Shown: positions 24,726 through 34,527 of the stretch, one piece after another
How positions within the stretch are numbered: position 1 is the first letter of the stretch
How the letters are laid out: each line of letters starts with the position of its first letter
Assembly: GCF_009745975.1 (NCBI RefSeq)
Contig: NZ_WHOL01000048.1
Location: forward strand, 35,329 to 99,328
Length of the DNA stretch: 64,000 nucleotides
Origin: Actinokineospora pegani
GTDB taxonomy: Bacteria; Actinomycetota; Actinomycetes; Mycobacteriales; Pseudonocardiaceae
Direction: 5' to 3'
Position numbers and translations under genes: made by a program
Notes under the pieces: model-generated
The model's input: only the letters and a program-made list of their open reading frames with translations
What the model was told of the DNA's origin: nothing
The model's database searches: none

Positions 24726-25841
24726 TCAGCCCGCCTGGATCGCGGCGTAGCCGGGCTTGATGACGTCCTCGATGACCGCCAGCCGCTCGTCGAAGCCGAT
24801 GAACGCCGACTTCATGGCGTTGACGGTGAACCGCTGCAGGTCGGTCCAGCCGAAGCCGAACGCGTCCACGAGCGCCTGCATCTCCGAGGTCATCGAGCAG
24901 CCGCTCATCAGCCGGTTGTCGGTGTTGACCGTGACCCGGAACCGCAACCGCGCCAGCAGCCCGATGGGGTGCTCGCCGATCGACGGCGCCGCCCCGGTCT
25001 GCACGTTGGACGACGGGCACATCTCCAGCGGGATGCGGCGGTCCCGCACGTAGCCGGCCAGCCTGCCCAGGCGCGCGGTCCCGTCCGGGTCGACCTCGAT
25101 GTCGTCGACGATCCGCACGCCGTGCCCGAGCCGCTCGGCGCCGCAGTGCTGGATGGCCTCCCAGATCGAGGGCAGCCCGAACGCCTCGCCCGCGTGGATG
25201 GTGAAGTGCGCGTTCTGCTGGCGCAGGTACTCGAAGGCGTCGAGGTTGCGGGTGGGCGGGAAGCCCGCCTCCGGCCCGGCGATGTCGAAGCCGACCACCC
25301 CGGCGTCGCGGTGGCGCACCGCCAGCTCCGCGATCTCCAGCGACCGGGCGTTCTGGCGCATCGCGCACAGCAGCGTGCCCACGCGGATGGTCTTGCCCTT
25401 GGCCGCGGCGCGCGCCTCGCCCTCGCGGAACCCGGCCTGCACCGCGCGCACGATGGTGTCGAGGCCCAGGTCCTTCTCGGTGAACAGCTCGGGGGCGTAG
25501 CGGACCTCGGCGTAGACGACCCCGTCGTCGGCGAGGTCCTCGGCGCACTCGGCGGCCACCCGCACGAGCGCGGCCTCGTCCTGCAGCACGCCGCAGGTGT
25601 GGGCGAAGGTCTCCAGGTACCGCACCAGCGAGCCGGAGTCGGCCGCCTCGCGGAACCAGGTCCCGAGCGCGGTGGCGTCGGTGGCGGGGAGGTCGCGGTA
25701 GCCTGCGGACTCGGCGAGTTCGAGGACCGTGGCGGGGCGCAAACCGCCGTCGAGGTGGTCGTGCAGGAGCACCTTGGGTGCGCGCAGCAACGCGTCCGGG
25801 GTCACCGGGACGACGGGCCGCTGGTCAATGGACGTCGACAT
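24726..25841 (-). CDS. add: Adenosine deaminase
   Basis: Converts adenosine and deoxyadenosine to inosines. 371 residues from ATG 25841. Zinc ligands and catalytic residues: [26 protein letters not shown] (His and catalytic Glu), [12 protein letters not shown] and [12 protein letters not shown] (catalytic Asp). In M. tuberculosis add (Rv3313c) also lies beside deoA and cdd, matching the cluster here although a coiled-coil gene intervenes. Confidence 0.96.
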   Translation of the reverse strand: MSTSIDQRPVVPVTPDALLRAPKVLLHDHLDGGLRPATVLELAESAGYRDLPATDATALGTWFREAADSGSLVRYLETFAHTCGVLQDEAALVRVAAECAEDLADDGVVYAEVRYAPELFTEKDLGLDTIVRAVQAGFREGEARAAAKGKTIRVGTLLCAMRQNARSLEIAELAVRHRDAGVVGFDIAGPEAGFPPTRNLDAFEYLRQQNAHFTIHAGEAFGLPSIWEAIQHCGAERLGHGVRIVDDIEVDPDGTARLGRLAGYVRDRRIPLEMCPSSNVQTGAAPSIGEHPIGLLARLRFRVTVNTDNRLMSGCSMTSEMQALVDAFGFGWTDLQRFTVNAMKSAFIGFDERLAVIEDVIKPGYAAIQAG

Positions 25842-26081
25842 GTCCGTACGGTACTCGCCGAGGAGTCACCCGTCCGAGTAACCAAACCGTCACGTAAGGT
25901 ACGCCGCGACTCCAGCAACCGCTGGCAGGATGTCGGCCGAATGGTTCAAACCTGCGTGTCTGGACCGATGACAAGCAACAGGTGGTGTATGGACGCCTTC
26001 TGGGAGTGGCTAGGCTCCTCCTCGGTGTCTCCACAGCAGGCGCGCCCCCAACACCCATCCCCCAGGACGAAGGTCACCTCC

Positions 26082-27488
26082 GTGAACGAAAACAGCCCCG
26101 CGGTGTCGTTCGACCGGATGCGCAACATGCTCACGCGCGCGGCCGAGATCCGTGAGAGTGAACAACAGCAGATCTTCGACGCCCTGGACGAGATCCACGC
26201 CAGGCTGTCGCCGCTGGAGTCCATCGGGTCGGTGCGCAAGCGGCTGTCGGAGATGCCCGACCGGACCGAGGTCAGCGTGCTGGCCGAGCGGCTCGACGAG
26301 GCGATGGGCAAGCTCGAGGCGCAGGACACGGCGATCGCCGCGATCGGGCGGGCCGTGGAGAGCATCGTCGACAAGCTGGCGACCCCGTTCGCCCAGCTCG
26401 ACGGTCGGCTCGACGGCGTGGCGGGCCGGTTCGAGGGTGTCGCGGGTCGGATGGACGGCCTGGAGGACAAGCTCACCAGCATCCACCGCCGCATCGACGA
26501 GCTCGACCACCACCTGGACAAGCAGGACGCCAAGGTCGACCAGGTGCCCGGCCTGGTGCTCGGCCCGGTCCGCGAGCGGGTCGAGATCCTCGAGACCGCG
26601 CTGCGCGGCCGCATCGACGAGGTCGACGAGGGCGTGCACGAGCACCTCGACGGCACCAAGGACGTGCTGGCCCGCCAGCTCACCGAGGCGGGCGAGGCGC
26701 TGACCGGCAAGGTCGAGGCCGTCGCGGGCAAGGTCGACGGGGTGCAGGGCAAGGTCACCGACTCCACCAACGCGCTGCACGGCCGCTTCACCGAGACCTC
26801 GGACTCGGTGCACGGCAAGCTCGACACCGTCCTGGGCTCGGTCGAGACGGCCCGCGACGCGGTGGCCGGTTCGGTCGAGTCGGCCCGCGAGTCGCTGGCG
26901 GGCTCGGTCGAGTCCTCGCGCGAGGCGCTCGCCGGTTCGCTCGACGCGACCCGCGAGACGCTGGCCGGTTCGGTCGGCGACTCCCGCGACGCCGTCACGG
27001 GCAAGCTCGACGAGGCCACCGGCGCCCTGCGCGACGCGCTGCAGGAGACCCGCGAGACCGTCGACGCCAGCGAGCGCCTCGAGCAGCTCGCCCAGCGCCT
27101 GGAGAAGGTCACCTCGCGCCTCGACACCATGACCACCCGCCTGGACGCGGTCGAGGACGGCTTCGCCGTCAAGCTGGGCGACCTCGGCGGCACCATCGAG
27201 CGCAGCCTGAGCAAGGTCGAGGGCACCCTCTCGCACCGCCCCGACTCCGACTCGGTGGAGACCCTGGTCCGCCGCAGCAACGACGAGTCCGTCCGCCGCA
27301 TCGGCGGCCACCTCGACGAGGCCATGGCCACCTTCGCCGAACTCATGCTCGGCGGCGGCCAGCCCACCCCGCCCCCGCCCACCACCCTCCCCCGCCAGGG
27401 CACCCGCCGCCGCACCAACGGCAAGAACGTCAAGTCCGCGGACAAGCCCGAGAACAACGAGGACTCCGACATCGCCGCAGGCGCCTGA
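26082..27488 (+). CDS. Long coiled-coil repeat protein
   Basis: 468 residues from GTG 26082 (VNENSPAVSFDRMRNML); AAGG upstream is a modest ribosome site and a further ATG at 25990 is possible. Almost all helix, with an apolipoprotein-like series of 11- and 14-residue repeats. A run near residues 245-310 repeats AGSVESARESLAGSVESS-type units at least six times. The tail is Pro-rich (PTPPPPTTLPRQ) then basic. No signal peptide or membrane span. Similar proteins occur beside sdh/add loci in actinomycetes; a structural or scaffold role is a guess. Confidence 0.8.
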   Translation: MNENSPAVSFDRMRNMLTRAAEIRESEQQQIFDALDEIHARLSPLESIGSVRKRLSEMPDRTEVSVLAERLDEAMGKLEAQDTAIAAIGRAVESIVDKLATPFAQLDGRLDGVAGRFEGVAGRMDGLEDKLTSIHRRIDELDHHLDKQDAKVDQVPGLVLGPVRERVEILETALRGRIDEVDEGVHEHLDGTKDVLARQLTEAGEALTGKVEAVAGKVDGVQGKVTDSTNALHGRFTETSDSVHGKLDTVLGSVETARDAVAGSVESARESLAGSVESSREALAGSLDATRETLAGSVGDSRDAVTGKLDEATGALRDALQETRETVDASERLEQLAQRLEKVTSRLDTMTTRLDAVEDGFAVKLGDLGGTIERSLSKVEGTLSHRPDSDSVETLVRRSNDESVRRIGGHLDEAMATFAELMLGGGQPTPPPPTTLPRQGTRRRTNGKNVKSADKPENNEDSDIAAGA

Positions 27489-27505
27489 CGGACCTGCTCC
27501 ACAGC

Positions 27506-27536
27506 GCGGCCCCGCACCGGTTCGGTGCGGGGCCGC
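27506..27536. terminator. Hairpin terminator
   Basis: Perfect 14-bp stem (GCGGCCCCGCACCG / CGGTGCGGGGCCGC) with a 3-base loop, 17 bp after the coiled-coil gene. The rest of the 274-bp gap to deoA holds nothing I can identify. Confidence 0.7.
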
Positions 27537-27762
27537 TGCCGTCCGGTGACCACCGCGCCCGCCCTGGCGACCACAACCCGCGGAGCCCGCTGACTCGAGG
27601 TCACGGCAAGCGGCTGTTTCCCTGCTCGGCGTCCGGCCCCTGCACGCGCCTCCCGCGTGCGGCTGGCGGTCAGAGCGGGCGGACCGTGGCCACCAACGTC
27701 AGTCCCAGTGCCACGCGGTTGCACCCCGCGGGCGGAGCGCGGGAACTCTGGCAGACGAGGGC

Positions 27763-29040
27763 TCAGCCGCGGACGGTCTCCAAGACCAAGGTGCGCTCGG
27801 GCGCCGAGTCACCCACCTCGAAGGCACCCGCCAGTGCCGCCAGCGCGCCCGCGACCGCGTCCGGGGTGTCGGTGTGCAGCTCCAACAACGGTTCCCCCTC
27901 GACCACCGGCTCCCCCGGCTTCGCCAGGCACAGCACCCCGGCCGCCGCCTGCACCGCGTCCTCCTTGCGCGCGCGGCCCGCGCCCAGCCGCCACGCGGCG
28001 ACGCCCACGGCGTAGGCGTCGAGGCGGGTGAGGGCGCCCGAGGCCGGGGCGGGGACGACGTGGACGTGGGTCGGGCGGGGCAGGGGCGCGTCCGGGTCGC
28101 CGCCCTGGGCGCGGATCATCCTGGCCCAGGTCTCGTAGGCCCGCCCGGAGGAGAGCACCGCCGCCGGGTCCACATCGGACAGACCGGCCAGCGACAGCAT
28201 CTCGCGCGCCAGCGCCACCGTCAGCTCGACGACATCGGCCGGGCCGCCGCCGCGGAGCACCTCGACGGACTCGGCGACCTCGACCGCGTTGCCCACCGCG
28301 CGCCCCAGCGGCACCGACATGTCGGTCAGCAGCGCCGAGGTGCGCACCCCGTGCGCGACGCCGATCGACACCAGCGCCGACGCGAGGTCGCGGGCGTCGG
28401 CCACCGTCTTCATGAAGGCGCCCGACCCGAACTTCACGTCCAGCACCAGGGCGTCCGCGCCCTCGGCGATCTTCTTGGACATGATGGAGCTGGCGATCAG
28501 CGGGATCGACTCGACCGTCCCCGTCACGTCCCGCAGCGCGTACAGCTTCTTGTCCGCCGGGGCCAGTCCCGCCGTCGCCGCGCAGACGACCGCGCCGACG
28601 GAATCCAACTGCGCCCGGATCTCGTCGGTGGACAGCGCCGCCCGCCAGCCGGGGATCGCCTCCAGCTTGTCCAGCGTCCCACCGGTGTGGCCCAGCCCGC
28701 GTCCCGACAACTGGGGCACGGCCGCACCACAGGCGGCGACCAGCGGCGCCAGCGGCAGCGTGATCTTGTCGCCCACCCCGCCGGTCGAGTGCTTGTCGAC
28801 GGTGGGGCGGGTCGAGGCCAGCGACAGCGTCTCGCCGGAGCGGATCATGGCGGCGGTCCAGGCGGCGATCTCGTCGCCGGTCATGCCGTTGAGGTAGATG
28901 GCCATGGCCAGCGCCGACATCTGCTCCTCGGCGACCTCGCCCCGGGTGTAGGCGTCGACGACCCAGTCGATCTGGTCGACGCCCAGGGCCTGGCGGTCGC
29001 GCTTGGCGCGGATGACGTCGACGGCGTTGAACTGCCTCAC
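27763..29040 (-). CDS. deoA: Thymidine phosphorylase
   Basis: Phosphorolysis of thymidine and deoxyuridine to base and deoxyribose 1-phosphate. 425 residues from GTG 29040, which overlaps the cdd stop (GTGA). Motifs: VDKHSTGGVGDK (phosphate and pyrimidine site), SGRGLGHTGGTLDKLE and VLDVKFGSGAFM. Last gene of the uptake-catabolism operon; its product feeds DeoC after mutase action and frees bases for upp. Confidence 0.96.
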   Translation of the reverse strand: MRQFNAVDVIRAKRDRQALGVDQIDWVVDAYTRGEVAEEQMSALAMAIYLNGMTGDEIAAWTAAMIRSGETLSLASTRPTVDKHSTGGVGDKITLPLAPLVAACGAAVPQLSGRGLGHTGGTLDKLEAIPGWRAALSTDEIRAQLDSVGAVVCAATAGLAPADKKLYALRDVTGTVESIPLIASSIMSKKIAEGADALVLDVKFGSGAFMKTVADARDLASALVSIGVAHGVRTSALLTDMSVPLGRAVGNAVEVAESVEVLRGGGPADVVELTVALAREMLSLAGLSDVDPAAVLSSGRAYETWARMIRAQGGDPDAPLPRPTHVHVVPAPASGALTRLDAYAVGVAAWRLGAGRARKEDAVQAAAGVLCLAKPGEPVVEGEPLLELHTDTPDAVAGALAALAGAFEVGDSAPERTLVLETVRG

Positions 29041-29429
29041 GGGAGTGCCTCCGGGCCGAACGCGTGGGGCAGGACCTCCGACATCGGCAGCGGCCCGACG
29101 GCCGTGTCGACCAGGCAGGAGGGCCCGCCGAGCTCGTTGATGATCTGCCTGCACCGGCCGCAGGGCATCAGCAGGTCCCCGGCGCCGCTGCGGCAGGCCA
29201 GGGCGACGAGCCTGCCCCCGCCGGTCAGCGCGAGCTGTCCGGCGAGGGCGCACTCGGCGCACAGGCCGACGCCGTAGGCGGCGTTCTCGACGTTGCAGCC
29301 GGTGATGACCCGGCCGTCGTCGACCAGGGCCGCCGCGCCGACCCGCAGCCCCGAGTACGGGCAGTAGGCCAGCGCCGCCGCGGCGGTCGCGCGGACGCGC
29401 AGGTCGTCCCAGTCGACGGCGGGGGTCAC
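29037..29429 (-). CDS. cdd: Cytidine deaminase
   Basis: 130 residues from GTG 29429 (VTPAVDWDDLRVRAT). Zinc and catalytic motifs CNVENAAYGVGLCAECAL (Cys, Glu) and MPCGRCRQII (two Cys) are complete, with the short tetrameric-type length. Overlaps the permease gene upstream and deoA downstream by 4 bases each, so it is made with the transporter. Deaminates imported cytidine and deoxycytidine to substrates of deoA. Confidence 0.96.
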   Translation of the reverse strand: MTPAVDWDDLRVRATAAAALAYCPYSGLRVGAAALVDDGRVITGCNVENAAYGVGLCAECALAGQLALTGGGRLVALACRSGAGDLLMPCGRCRQIINELGGPSCLVDTAVGPLPMSEVLPHAFGPEALP

Positions 29430-30682
29430 TTGCCCTGCCCCCGCAGGTAGGGCGCGCCGATGAACTTGGGTGGTCGCAGCCGCTGCGAGGCCAGGCCCAG
29501 CACCAGCAGCGTCACCACGTACGGCGCCGCGCCCACCAGCTCGGCCGGGACGGCGTCGCTGGAGAAGTACCAGAACCCGAACAGCACGCCCAGGAAGCCT
29601 GCCACCGACGAGAGCACGTGGTGCCCCGAGCGCAGTTGCAGCACGGCCACCACGACCAGCGCGATGCCCAGCAGCAGGAGCAGCGCGTGCACGGCGGCCG
29701 AGCCGCGCAGCGCCATCGCGTCGGTGTAGCCGAACAGCGACGCGCCCGCGGCCAGCCCGCCGGGCCGCCAGTTGCCGAAGATCATCGCCGCCAGGCCGAT
29801 GAACCCGCGGCCGCTGGTCTGCCCGTCGCGGAACTGCCCGGAGCTGACCGCCAGGAACGCCCCGCCCAGGCCTGCGAAGGCGCCGGAGGCGGTGACGGCG
29901 AGGTACTTGTACTTGTAGACGTTGACGCCCAGCGACTCCGCCGCGACCGGGGCCTCGCCGCAGGAGCGCAGCCGCAGGCCGAACGGGGTGTGCCAGAGCA
30001 GCCACACCGACCCGGCGATGAGCAGCGCGGCCAGCACGGTCAGCAGCGACACCTGGGTGACCAGGCCGCGCAGCATCCCCGCGACGTCGGAGACGAAGAA
30101 CCAGCGCTTGTCCTCCACGGCGCCCAGCACGTCCGACAGCCCGGGAATGGTGATCTTCTGGGCGTCGTCGATGCGCGGCGACTGCTTCTGGCCGCCGCCG
30201 GGGGCGTCGGAGAAGTACAGCTTGGACAGGAACAGCGCCAGGCCGGGGGCGAGCAGGTTGATCGCCACACCGGAGATGATGTGGTCCACGCCGAAGGTCA
30301 CCGTGGCCACCGCGTGCAGCAGCCCGCCGATGGCGCCGAGCAGCAGGCCGAACACCACGCCCGCCCACGGACCCCACTGGTAACCGGCGAACCCGGCGCC
30401 GAAGGTGCCCAGCACCATCATGCCCTCGAGGCCGATGTTGATCACGCCGGCGCGCTCGGCCCACATGCCCGCCAGCGCGGCCATGGCCAGCGGGACTGCG
30501 GCGGTCAGCGCGGCCTGCACGGTGCCGCTGGAGGTCAGGTCGGTGGCGCCCGCGAACACCCGCACCGCGGAGAGCACCAGCAGCACGGCCGCGATGGCGC
30601 CCACCCAGGCCAGCGCGGGCAGCTTGCGCTTGCCGCGCGCGGGGGGTGTGCTCCCGGCCCGCACGCTCAGTCCGGCGGTCAT
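29426..30682 (-). CDS. Nucleoside ABC transporter permease, second subunit
   Basis: 418 residues from ATG 30682. A BPD_transp_2/YufQ-type permease of 8-10 membrane segments, with MWAERAGVINIGLEGMMVLG and RSCGEAPVAAESLGVNVYKYK (the coupling-helix region that meets the ATPase). The extra hydrophilic loop around residues 165-200 (GGGQKQSPRIDDAQK) is longer than usual. ATGA overlap with the first permease. Confidence 0.92.
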   Translation of the reverse strand: MTAGLSVRAGSTPPARGKRKLPALAWVGAIAAVLLVLSAVRVFAGATDLTSSGTVQAALTAAVPLAMAALAGMWAERAGVINIGLEGMMVLGTFGAGFAGYQWGPWAGVVFGLLLGAIGGLLHAVATVTFGVDHIISGVAINLLAPGLALFLSKLYFSDAPGGGQKQSPRIDDAQKITIPGLSDVLGAVEDKRWFFVSDVAGMLRGLVTQVSLLTVLAALLIAGSVWLLWHTPFGLRLRSCGEAPVAAESLGVNVYKYKYLAVTASGAFAGLGGAFLAVSSGQFRDGQTSGRGFIGLAAMIFGNWRPGGLAAGASLFGYTDAMALRGSAAVHALLLLLGIALVVVAVLQLRSGHHVLSSVAGFLGVLFGFWYFSSDAVPAELVGAAPYVVTLLVLGLASQRLRPPKFIGAPYLRGQGK

Positions 30683-31827
30683 GCCGACGCCTCCTCGCGG
30701 TTGTCGTCCTTGGGGCCGTCGGCGGCCGGGTCCCTGGTGCTGCCCAGCGCCTTGCCGACCTCGCGCTGCTCGGTGCGCACGCGGTAGCGGCGCACCAGCT
30801 CGTAGGCGATGACCACCGAGAGCACGATGACGCCCTGCATGATGCCGACGATCTCGCGCGGCACCCCGGCGAGGTCGAGGGCGTTGGCCGAGTTGTCCAG
30901 CAGCCCCCACAGCACCGCGGCCAAGGCCATGCCGATCGGGTGGTTGCGCCCGAGCAGCGCGACCGCGATGCCGATGAACCCGATGCCGGGCGGGAAGTCC
31001 AGCGAGTACTCGTGCGAGGACCCGAGGAGCTGCGGCAGCCCGACCAAGCCCGCCACCGCGCCGGAGAGCAGCATCGACAGCAGCACCATCTTCTTGACGC
31101 TGATGCCGGAGGCCACCGCCGCGGACTCCGACAGGCCGGTGGCCTTGAGCTCGAAGCCGAAGCGGGTGCGGGAGAGCACGAACCAGTAGGCGAAGCCGAC
31201 GGCGGCGGCGAGGAACACCAGCCCGAACAGGTCGGAGGAGGACCCGGAGACCGGGATGCCGCCGACCTGGCCGCCCTCGGTGATCGGCCGGGTGCCGATG
31301 TTGTTCGAGCCCGGCCGCTCCTCGGCCAGCCTGGCCGGGTTGAGCAGGTAGGACACCAGGTAGGTGGCGATCGCGTTGAGCATGATCGTCGAGATCACCT
31401 CGCTGATGCCGCGGGTGACCTTGAGCAGCGCCGCGACGCCCGCCCAGGCCGCGCCGACCAGCATCGCCGCGACGATGGTCATCGTGATCCGCAGGACCGA
31501 GGGCAGGCCCTCCATCCAGGTGGCGCCCGCCAGCGCGGCCGACAGCATCGCCGCGAGCCGGTACTGGCCGTCGACGCCGATGTTGAACAGCTTCATCCGG
31601 AAGCCGATCGCCACCGCGATGGCCGCCAGGTAGTACTGGGTGGCGCTGTTGAGCGAGTTGACGAAGGTGCGCGGGCGCTGCGCCGCGGTGACCATCGCGT
31701 CGATGGTGTCGAACAGCGAGTGCCCGGTCGCGGCCAGCACGACGGCGCAGACCAGCACGGCGAACACGAGCGCGCCGACCGGGGCGGCCAGGCCCAGCAG
31801 GACGGCGCGCGGAGCGAACCTGCGCAT
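30679..31827 (-). CDS. Nucleoside ABC transporter permease, first subunit
   Basis: 382 residues from ATG 31827, which overlaps the ATPase stop by one base (TGATG). YufP-type permease: MKLFNIGVDGQYRLAAM, TRGISEVISTIMLNAIATYL and FELKATGLSESAAVASGIS coupling helix. Pairs with the downstream permease to form the channel of a BMP-dependent guanosine/nucleoside importer. Confidence 0.92.
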   Translation of the reverse strand: MRRFAPRAVLLGLAAPVGALVFAVLVCAVVLAATGHSLFDTIDAMVTAAQRPRTFVNSLNSATQYYLAAIAVAIGFRMKLFNIGVDGQYRLAAMLSAALAGATWMEGLPSVLRITMTIVAAMLVGAAWAGVAALLKVTRGISEVISTIMLNAIATYLVSYLLNPARLAEERPGSNNIGTRPITEGGQVGGIPVSGSSSDLFGLVFLAAAVGFAYWFVLSRTRFGFELKATGLSESAAVASGISVKKMVLLSMLLSGAVAGLVGLPQLLGSSHEYSLDFPPGIGFIGIAVALLGRNHPIGMALAAVLWGLLDNSANALDLAGVPREIVGIMQGVIVLSVVIAYELVRRYRVRTEQREVGKALGSTRDPAADGPKDDNREEASA

Positions 31828-33368
31828 CAGTCTTCCCCCTCCGCTCCGGTCATCGCCGACCCGAGCTGTTCGGGGGTGACCGTCGCCGGGTCGTGGTCGG
31901 CGACGAGCCTGCCGCGCAGGATCACCGACAGCGAGTCGGACATGCCGATCAGCTCGTCGAGGTCGGCGGAGATCAGCAGCACCGCCAGGTGCTCGGCGCG
32001 GGCGCGGCGGATGTGGTCCCAGATCGCGGCCTGCGCGCCGACGTCGACGCCGCGGGTCGGGTGCGAGGCGATCAGCAGCACCGGGTCGGCGCTCATCTCG
32101 CGGCCGACGATGAGCTTCTGCTGGTTGCCGCCGGAGAGCGCGGAGGCGTGGACGTCGATGTTCGGCGTGCGCACGTCGTAGTCGCGCACGATCCGCTCGG
32201 TGTCGGCCTTGGCGGCGCGGATGTCGATCAGCGGACCGCGGCTGGACGGCTTGCGGGTCTGGTGGCCCAGCACCCGGTTCTCCCACAGGGTCGACTCGAG
32301 CACGACGCCCTGGCGGTGGCGGTCCTCGGGGATGTAGCCCATGCCCGCCTCGCGCCTGCGCCTGGTCGGCAACCGGGTGATGTCGCGCCCGCCGAGCGCG
32401 ATGCGGCCCGCCGCCGGGGCGCGAATGCCCATCAGGGCCTCGACGAGCTCGGCCTGGCCGTTGCCCTCGACGCCCGCGATGCCCAGGACCTCGCCCGCGT
32501 GGATGGTGAACGACACGTCGTCGAGGACCCTGCGGCCGTCGGCGCCGGTGACGGTCAGGCCGGTGACGGTGAGCACGGGCCGGTCGGTGACCGTGGACTC
32601 GCGCAGCTCGGGGACCGGCAGCGCGGTGCCGACCATCAGCTCGGCGAGCTTGCGCGCGGTCACCTCCTTGGGCGACACGCTGGCCACGGTGGTGCCGCGC
32701 CGGATGACGGTGATGTCGTCGGCGACCGAGAGCACCTCGTCGAGCTTGTGCGAGATGAACAGGATGGTCAGGCCCTCGGCCTTGAGCTCGCGCAGGTTGC
32801 CGAACAGCTCGTCGACCTCCTGGGGCACCAGGACCGCGGTGGGTTCGTCGAGGATCAGCGTGCGCGCGCCGCGGTAGAGCACCTTGAGGATCTCCACCCG
32901 CTGGCGCTCGCCGACGCCGAGCTCGTCGACGAGCCGGTCGGGGTCGACGTTGAGGCCGTAGGAGTCGGAGATGTCCCTGATCCGCCTGCGCGCGGCGGCG
33001 AAGTCCAGCGCTACCGCGGAGCCGGGCTCGCTGCCGAGCACGACGTTCTCCAGCACGGTCAGGTTGTCGGCGAGCATGAAGTGCTGGTGCACCATGCCGA
33101 TGCCCGCCCCGATCGCGTCGGCGGGGGAGGCGAACACCACGGGGGCACCGTGCACGGCGATGACGCCCTCGTCCGGCTGCTGCATCCCGTAGAGAATCTT
33201 CATCAGGGTGGACTTGCCCGCGCCGTTCTCACCGACGAGGGCGTGCACGGTGCCCGGCCGGACGGTGATGTTGACGTCGGAGTTCGCCACGACTCCCGGG
33301 AAGCGCTTGGTGATCCCGGTGAGCTCGACGGCCGGGGCGGGTTCGCCGCCTGCTGGCTCGGTTGGCAC
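31827..33368 (-). CDS. Nucleoside/sugar ABC transporter ATPase (two ATPase domains)
   Basis: 513 residues from GTG 33368 (VPTEPAGG), with AGAGGA upstream. Two fused ATP-binding cassettes as in YufO/RbsA: first Walker A GENGAGKST, signature LGVGERQRVEI, Walker B RTLILDEPTAVL; the second has the usual degenerate Walker A (GVEGNGQAEL) and signature LSGGNQQK followed by LLIASHPTRGVDVGA. Energises import through the two permeases that follow. Confidence 0.95.
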   Translation of the reverse strand: MPTEPAGGEPAPAVELTGITKRFPGVVANSDVNITVRPGTVHALVGENGAGKSTLMKILYGMQQPDEGVIAVHGAPVVFASPADAIGAGIGMVHQHFMLADNLTVLENVVLGSEPGSAVALDFAAARRRIRDISDSYGLNVDPDRLVDELGVGERQRVEILKVLYRGARTLILDEPTAVLVPQEVDELFGNLRELKAEGLTILFISHKLDEVLSVADDITVIRRGTTVASVSPKEVTARKLAELMVGTALPVPELRESTVTDRPVLTVTGLTVTGADGRRVLDDVSFTIHAGEVLGIAGVEGNGQAELVEALMGIRAPAAGRIALGGRDITRLPTRRRREAGMGYIPEDRHRQGVVLESTLWENRVLGHQTRKPSSRGPLIDIRAAKADTERIVRDYDVRTPNIDVHASALSGGNQQKLIVGREMSADPVLLIASHPTRGVDVGAQAAIWDHIRRARAEHLAVLLISADLDELIGMSDSLSVILRGRLVADHDPATVTPEQLGSAMTGAEGED

Positions 33369-33415
33369 GGGGTGTTCCTCTTCCAGTGGGCTCGGGGGAC
33401 CTCGGTGGCCGGAAA

Positions 33416-33459
33416 CGCGACGGACGGACCCGGGCAGCCGCCCGGGTCCGTCCGTCGCG
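33416..33459 (-). terminator. Strong intercistronic hairpin (attenuator or 3' stabiliser)
   Basis: A perfect 20-bp stem with an AGCC loop; the inner stem is GACGGACCCGGGC / GCCCGGGTCCGTC. It sits between the binding-protein gene and the ATPase gene of the same operon. It would let the binding protein be made in excess over the membrane parts by ending or protecting the transcript there. Confidence 0.8.
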
Positions 33460-33474
33460 AACCCGTCGGGTCCC

Positions 33475-34527
33475 CTACTTCTGCGCGGGGACCTTGATCG
33501 TCCCGTCGACGATCTGCTTCTTGAAGTCGTCGAGCTGGGCCTTGATGTCGTCGACCTTGCCACCGCTGGTGGCGTAGTCGACCCCGCCCTGCTCCAGGTC
33601 GTAGACCTTGACGCCCTTGGCGAACTCGCCGTCCTTGACCGAGCTGATGAAGTCGTAGACGCCGACGTCCACCTTCTTGATCATCGAGGTCAGGATGACG
33701 TCCTTGACCTCGGCCAGGCCCGGCAGGTTGTACTGGTCGGAGTCGACGCCGATGCCCAGCTTGCCCTTGGCCTTGGCGGCCTTGAACACGCCGTTGCCGG
33801 AGCCGCCCGCCGCGGCGTAGACGATGTCGACGCCCGCGTCGAACATGCCGTTGGCCGCGGTCTCGCCCTTGGCCGGGTCGTTGAAGCCGGTGAAGTCCGG
33901 CGGCTCGGTCAGGTACTTGACCTGGACCTCGGCGTCCGGCTTGACCTGCTTGACGCCCGCGGTGAAGCCGACCTCGAACTTCTGGATCAGCGGGGTGTTG
34001 ACGCCGCCGATGAAGCCCACCTTGTCGGTGGTCGACTTCAGGGCCGCGGCCACGCCGACGAGGAAGGAGCCCTGCTCCTCGGCGAAGACGATGTTGGCGA
34101 TGTTGTCGCCGGTGGCGTCCTCGCTGTCGACGAGCGCGAACTGCACGTCGGTGTAGTCGGGGGCGACCTTGGCCAGCGAGGTGGCGTAGGCGTAGCCGAC
34201 GGCGATGACCGTGGTGTAGCCGCCCTCGGCGAGCTGGCGCAGCCGGTCCTCCTTGATGGCCTCGCTCTCGCCCGCGCCCGCCTCGAGCTCCTTGATGTCG
34301 AGCCCGAACTCCTGCTTGGCCCGGTCGATGCCGCGCGCGGCGGAGTCGTTGAACGACTGGTCGCCGCGGCCGCCGATGTCGTAGGCGAGGCCCACCTTGA
34401 GCTGGGCGCCGTCGCCGGTCGAGCCGCTGCCGGCGTCGCCGGAGTCCGACGACCCGCCGCACGCGGCCAGCCCGAGCCCCAGCGCCAACGCCGCGGCCGC
34501 GAGTCGAGTTCCTCGCATTCGACGCAA
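33475..34527 (-). CDS. BMP-family nucleoside-binding lipoprotein
   Basis: 350 residues. TTG 34527 is favoured by GGAGGG 9 bases upstream; ATG 34518 is an alternative. Lipobox LGLAAC at about residue 22, then a Gly/Ser linker and the BMP (PnrA-like) domain with VGLAYDIGGRGDQSFND, GYAYATSLAKVAPDYTD and VGFIGGVNTPL. Captures nucleosides outside the membrane for the ABC importer encoded by the next three genes. First gene of the operon through deoA. Confidence 0.94.
   Translation of the reverse strand: MRRMRGTRLAAAALALGLGLAACGGSSDSGDAGSGSTGDGAQLKVGLAYDIGGRGDQSFNDSAARGIDRAKQEFGLDIKELEAGAGESEAIKEDRLRQLAEGGYTTVIAVGYAYATSLAKVAPDYTDVQFALVDSEDATGDNIANIVFAEEQGSFLVGVAAALKSTTDKVGFIGGVNTPLIQKFEVGFTAGVKQVKPDAEVQVKYLTEPPDFTGFNDPAKGETAANGMFDAGVDIVYAAAGGSGNGVFKAAKAKGKLGIGVDSDQYNLPGLAEVKDVILTSMIKKVDVGVYDFISSVKDGEFAKGVKVYDLEQGGVDYATSGGKVDDIKAQLDDFKKQIVDGTIKVPAQK

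Noticed and set aside
24969..26081. N-terminal extension of the coiled-coil frame
   Set aside because: The extra 371 codons are antisense to add and differ completely in composition; GTG 26082 is the sensible start.
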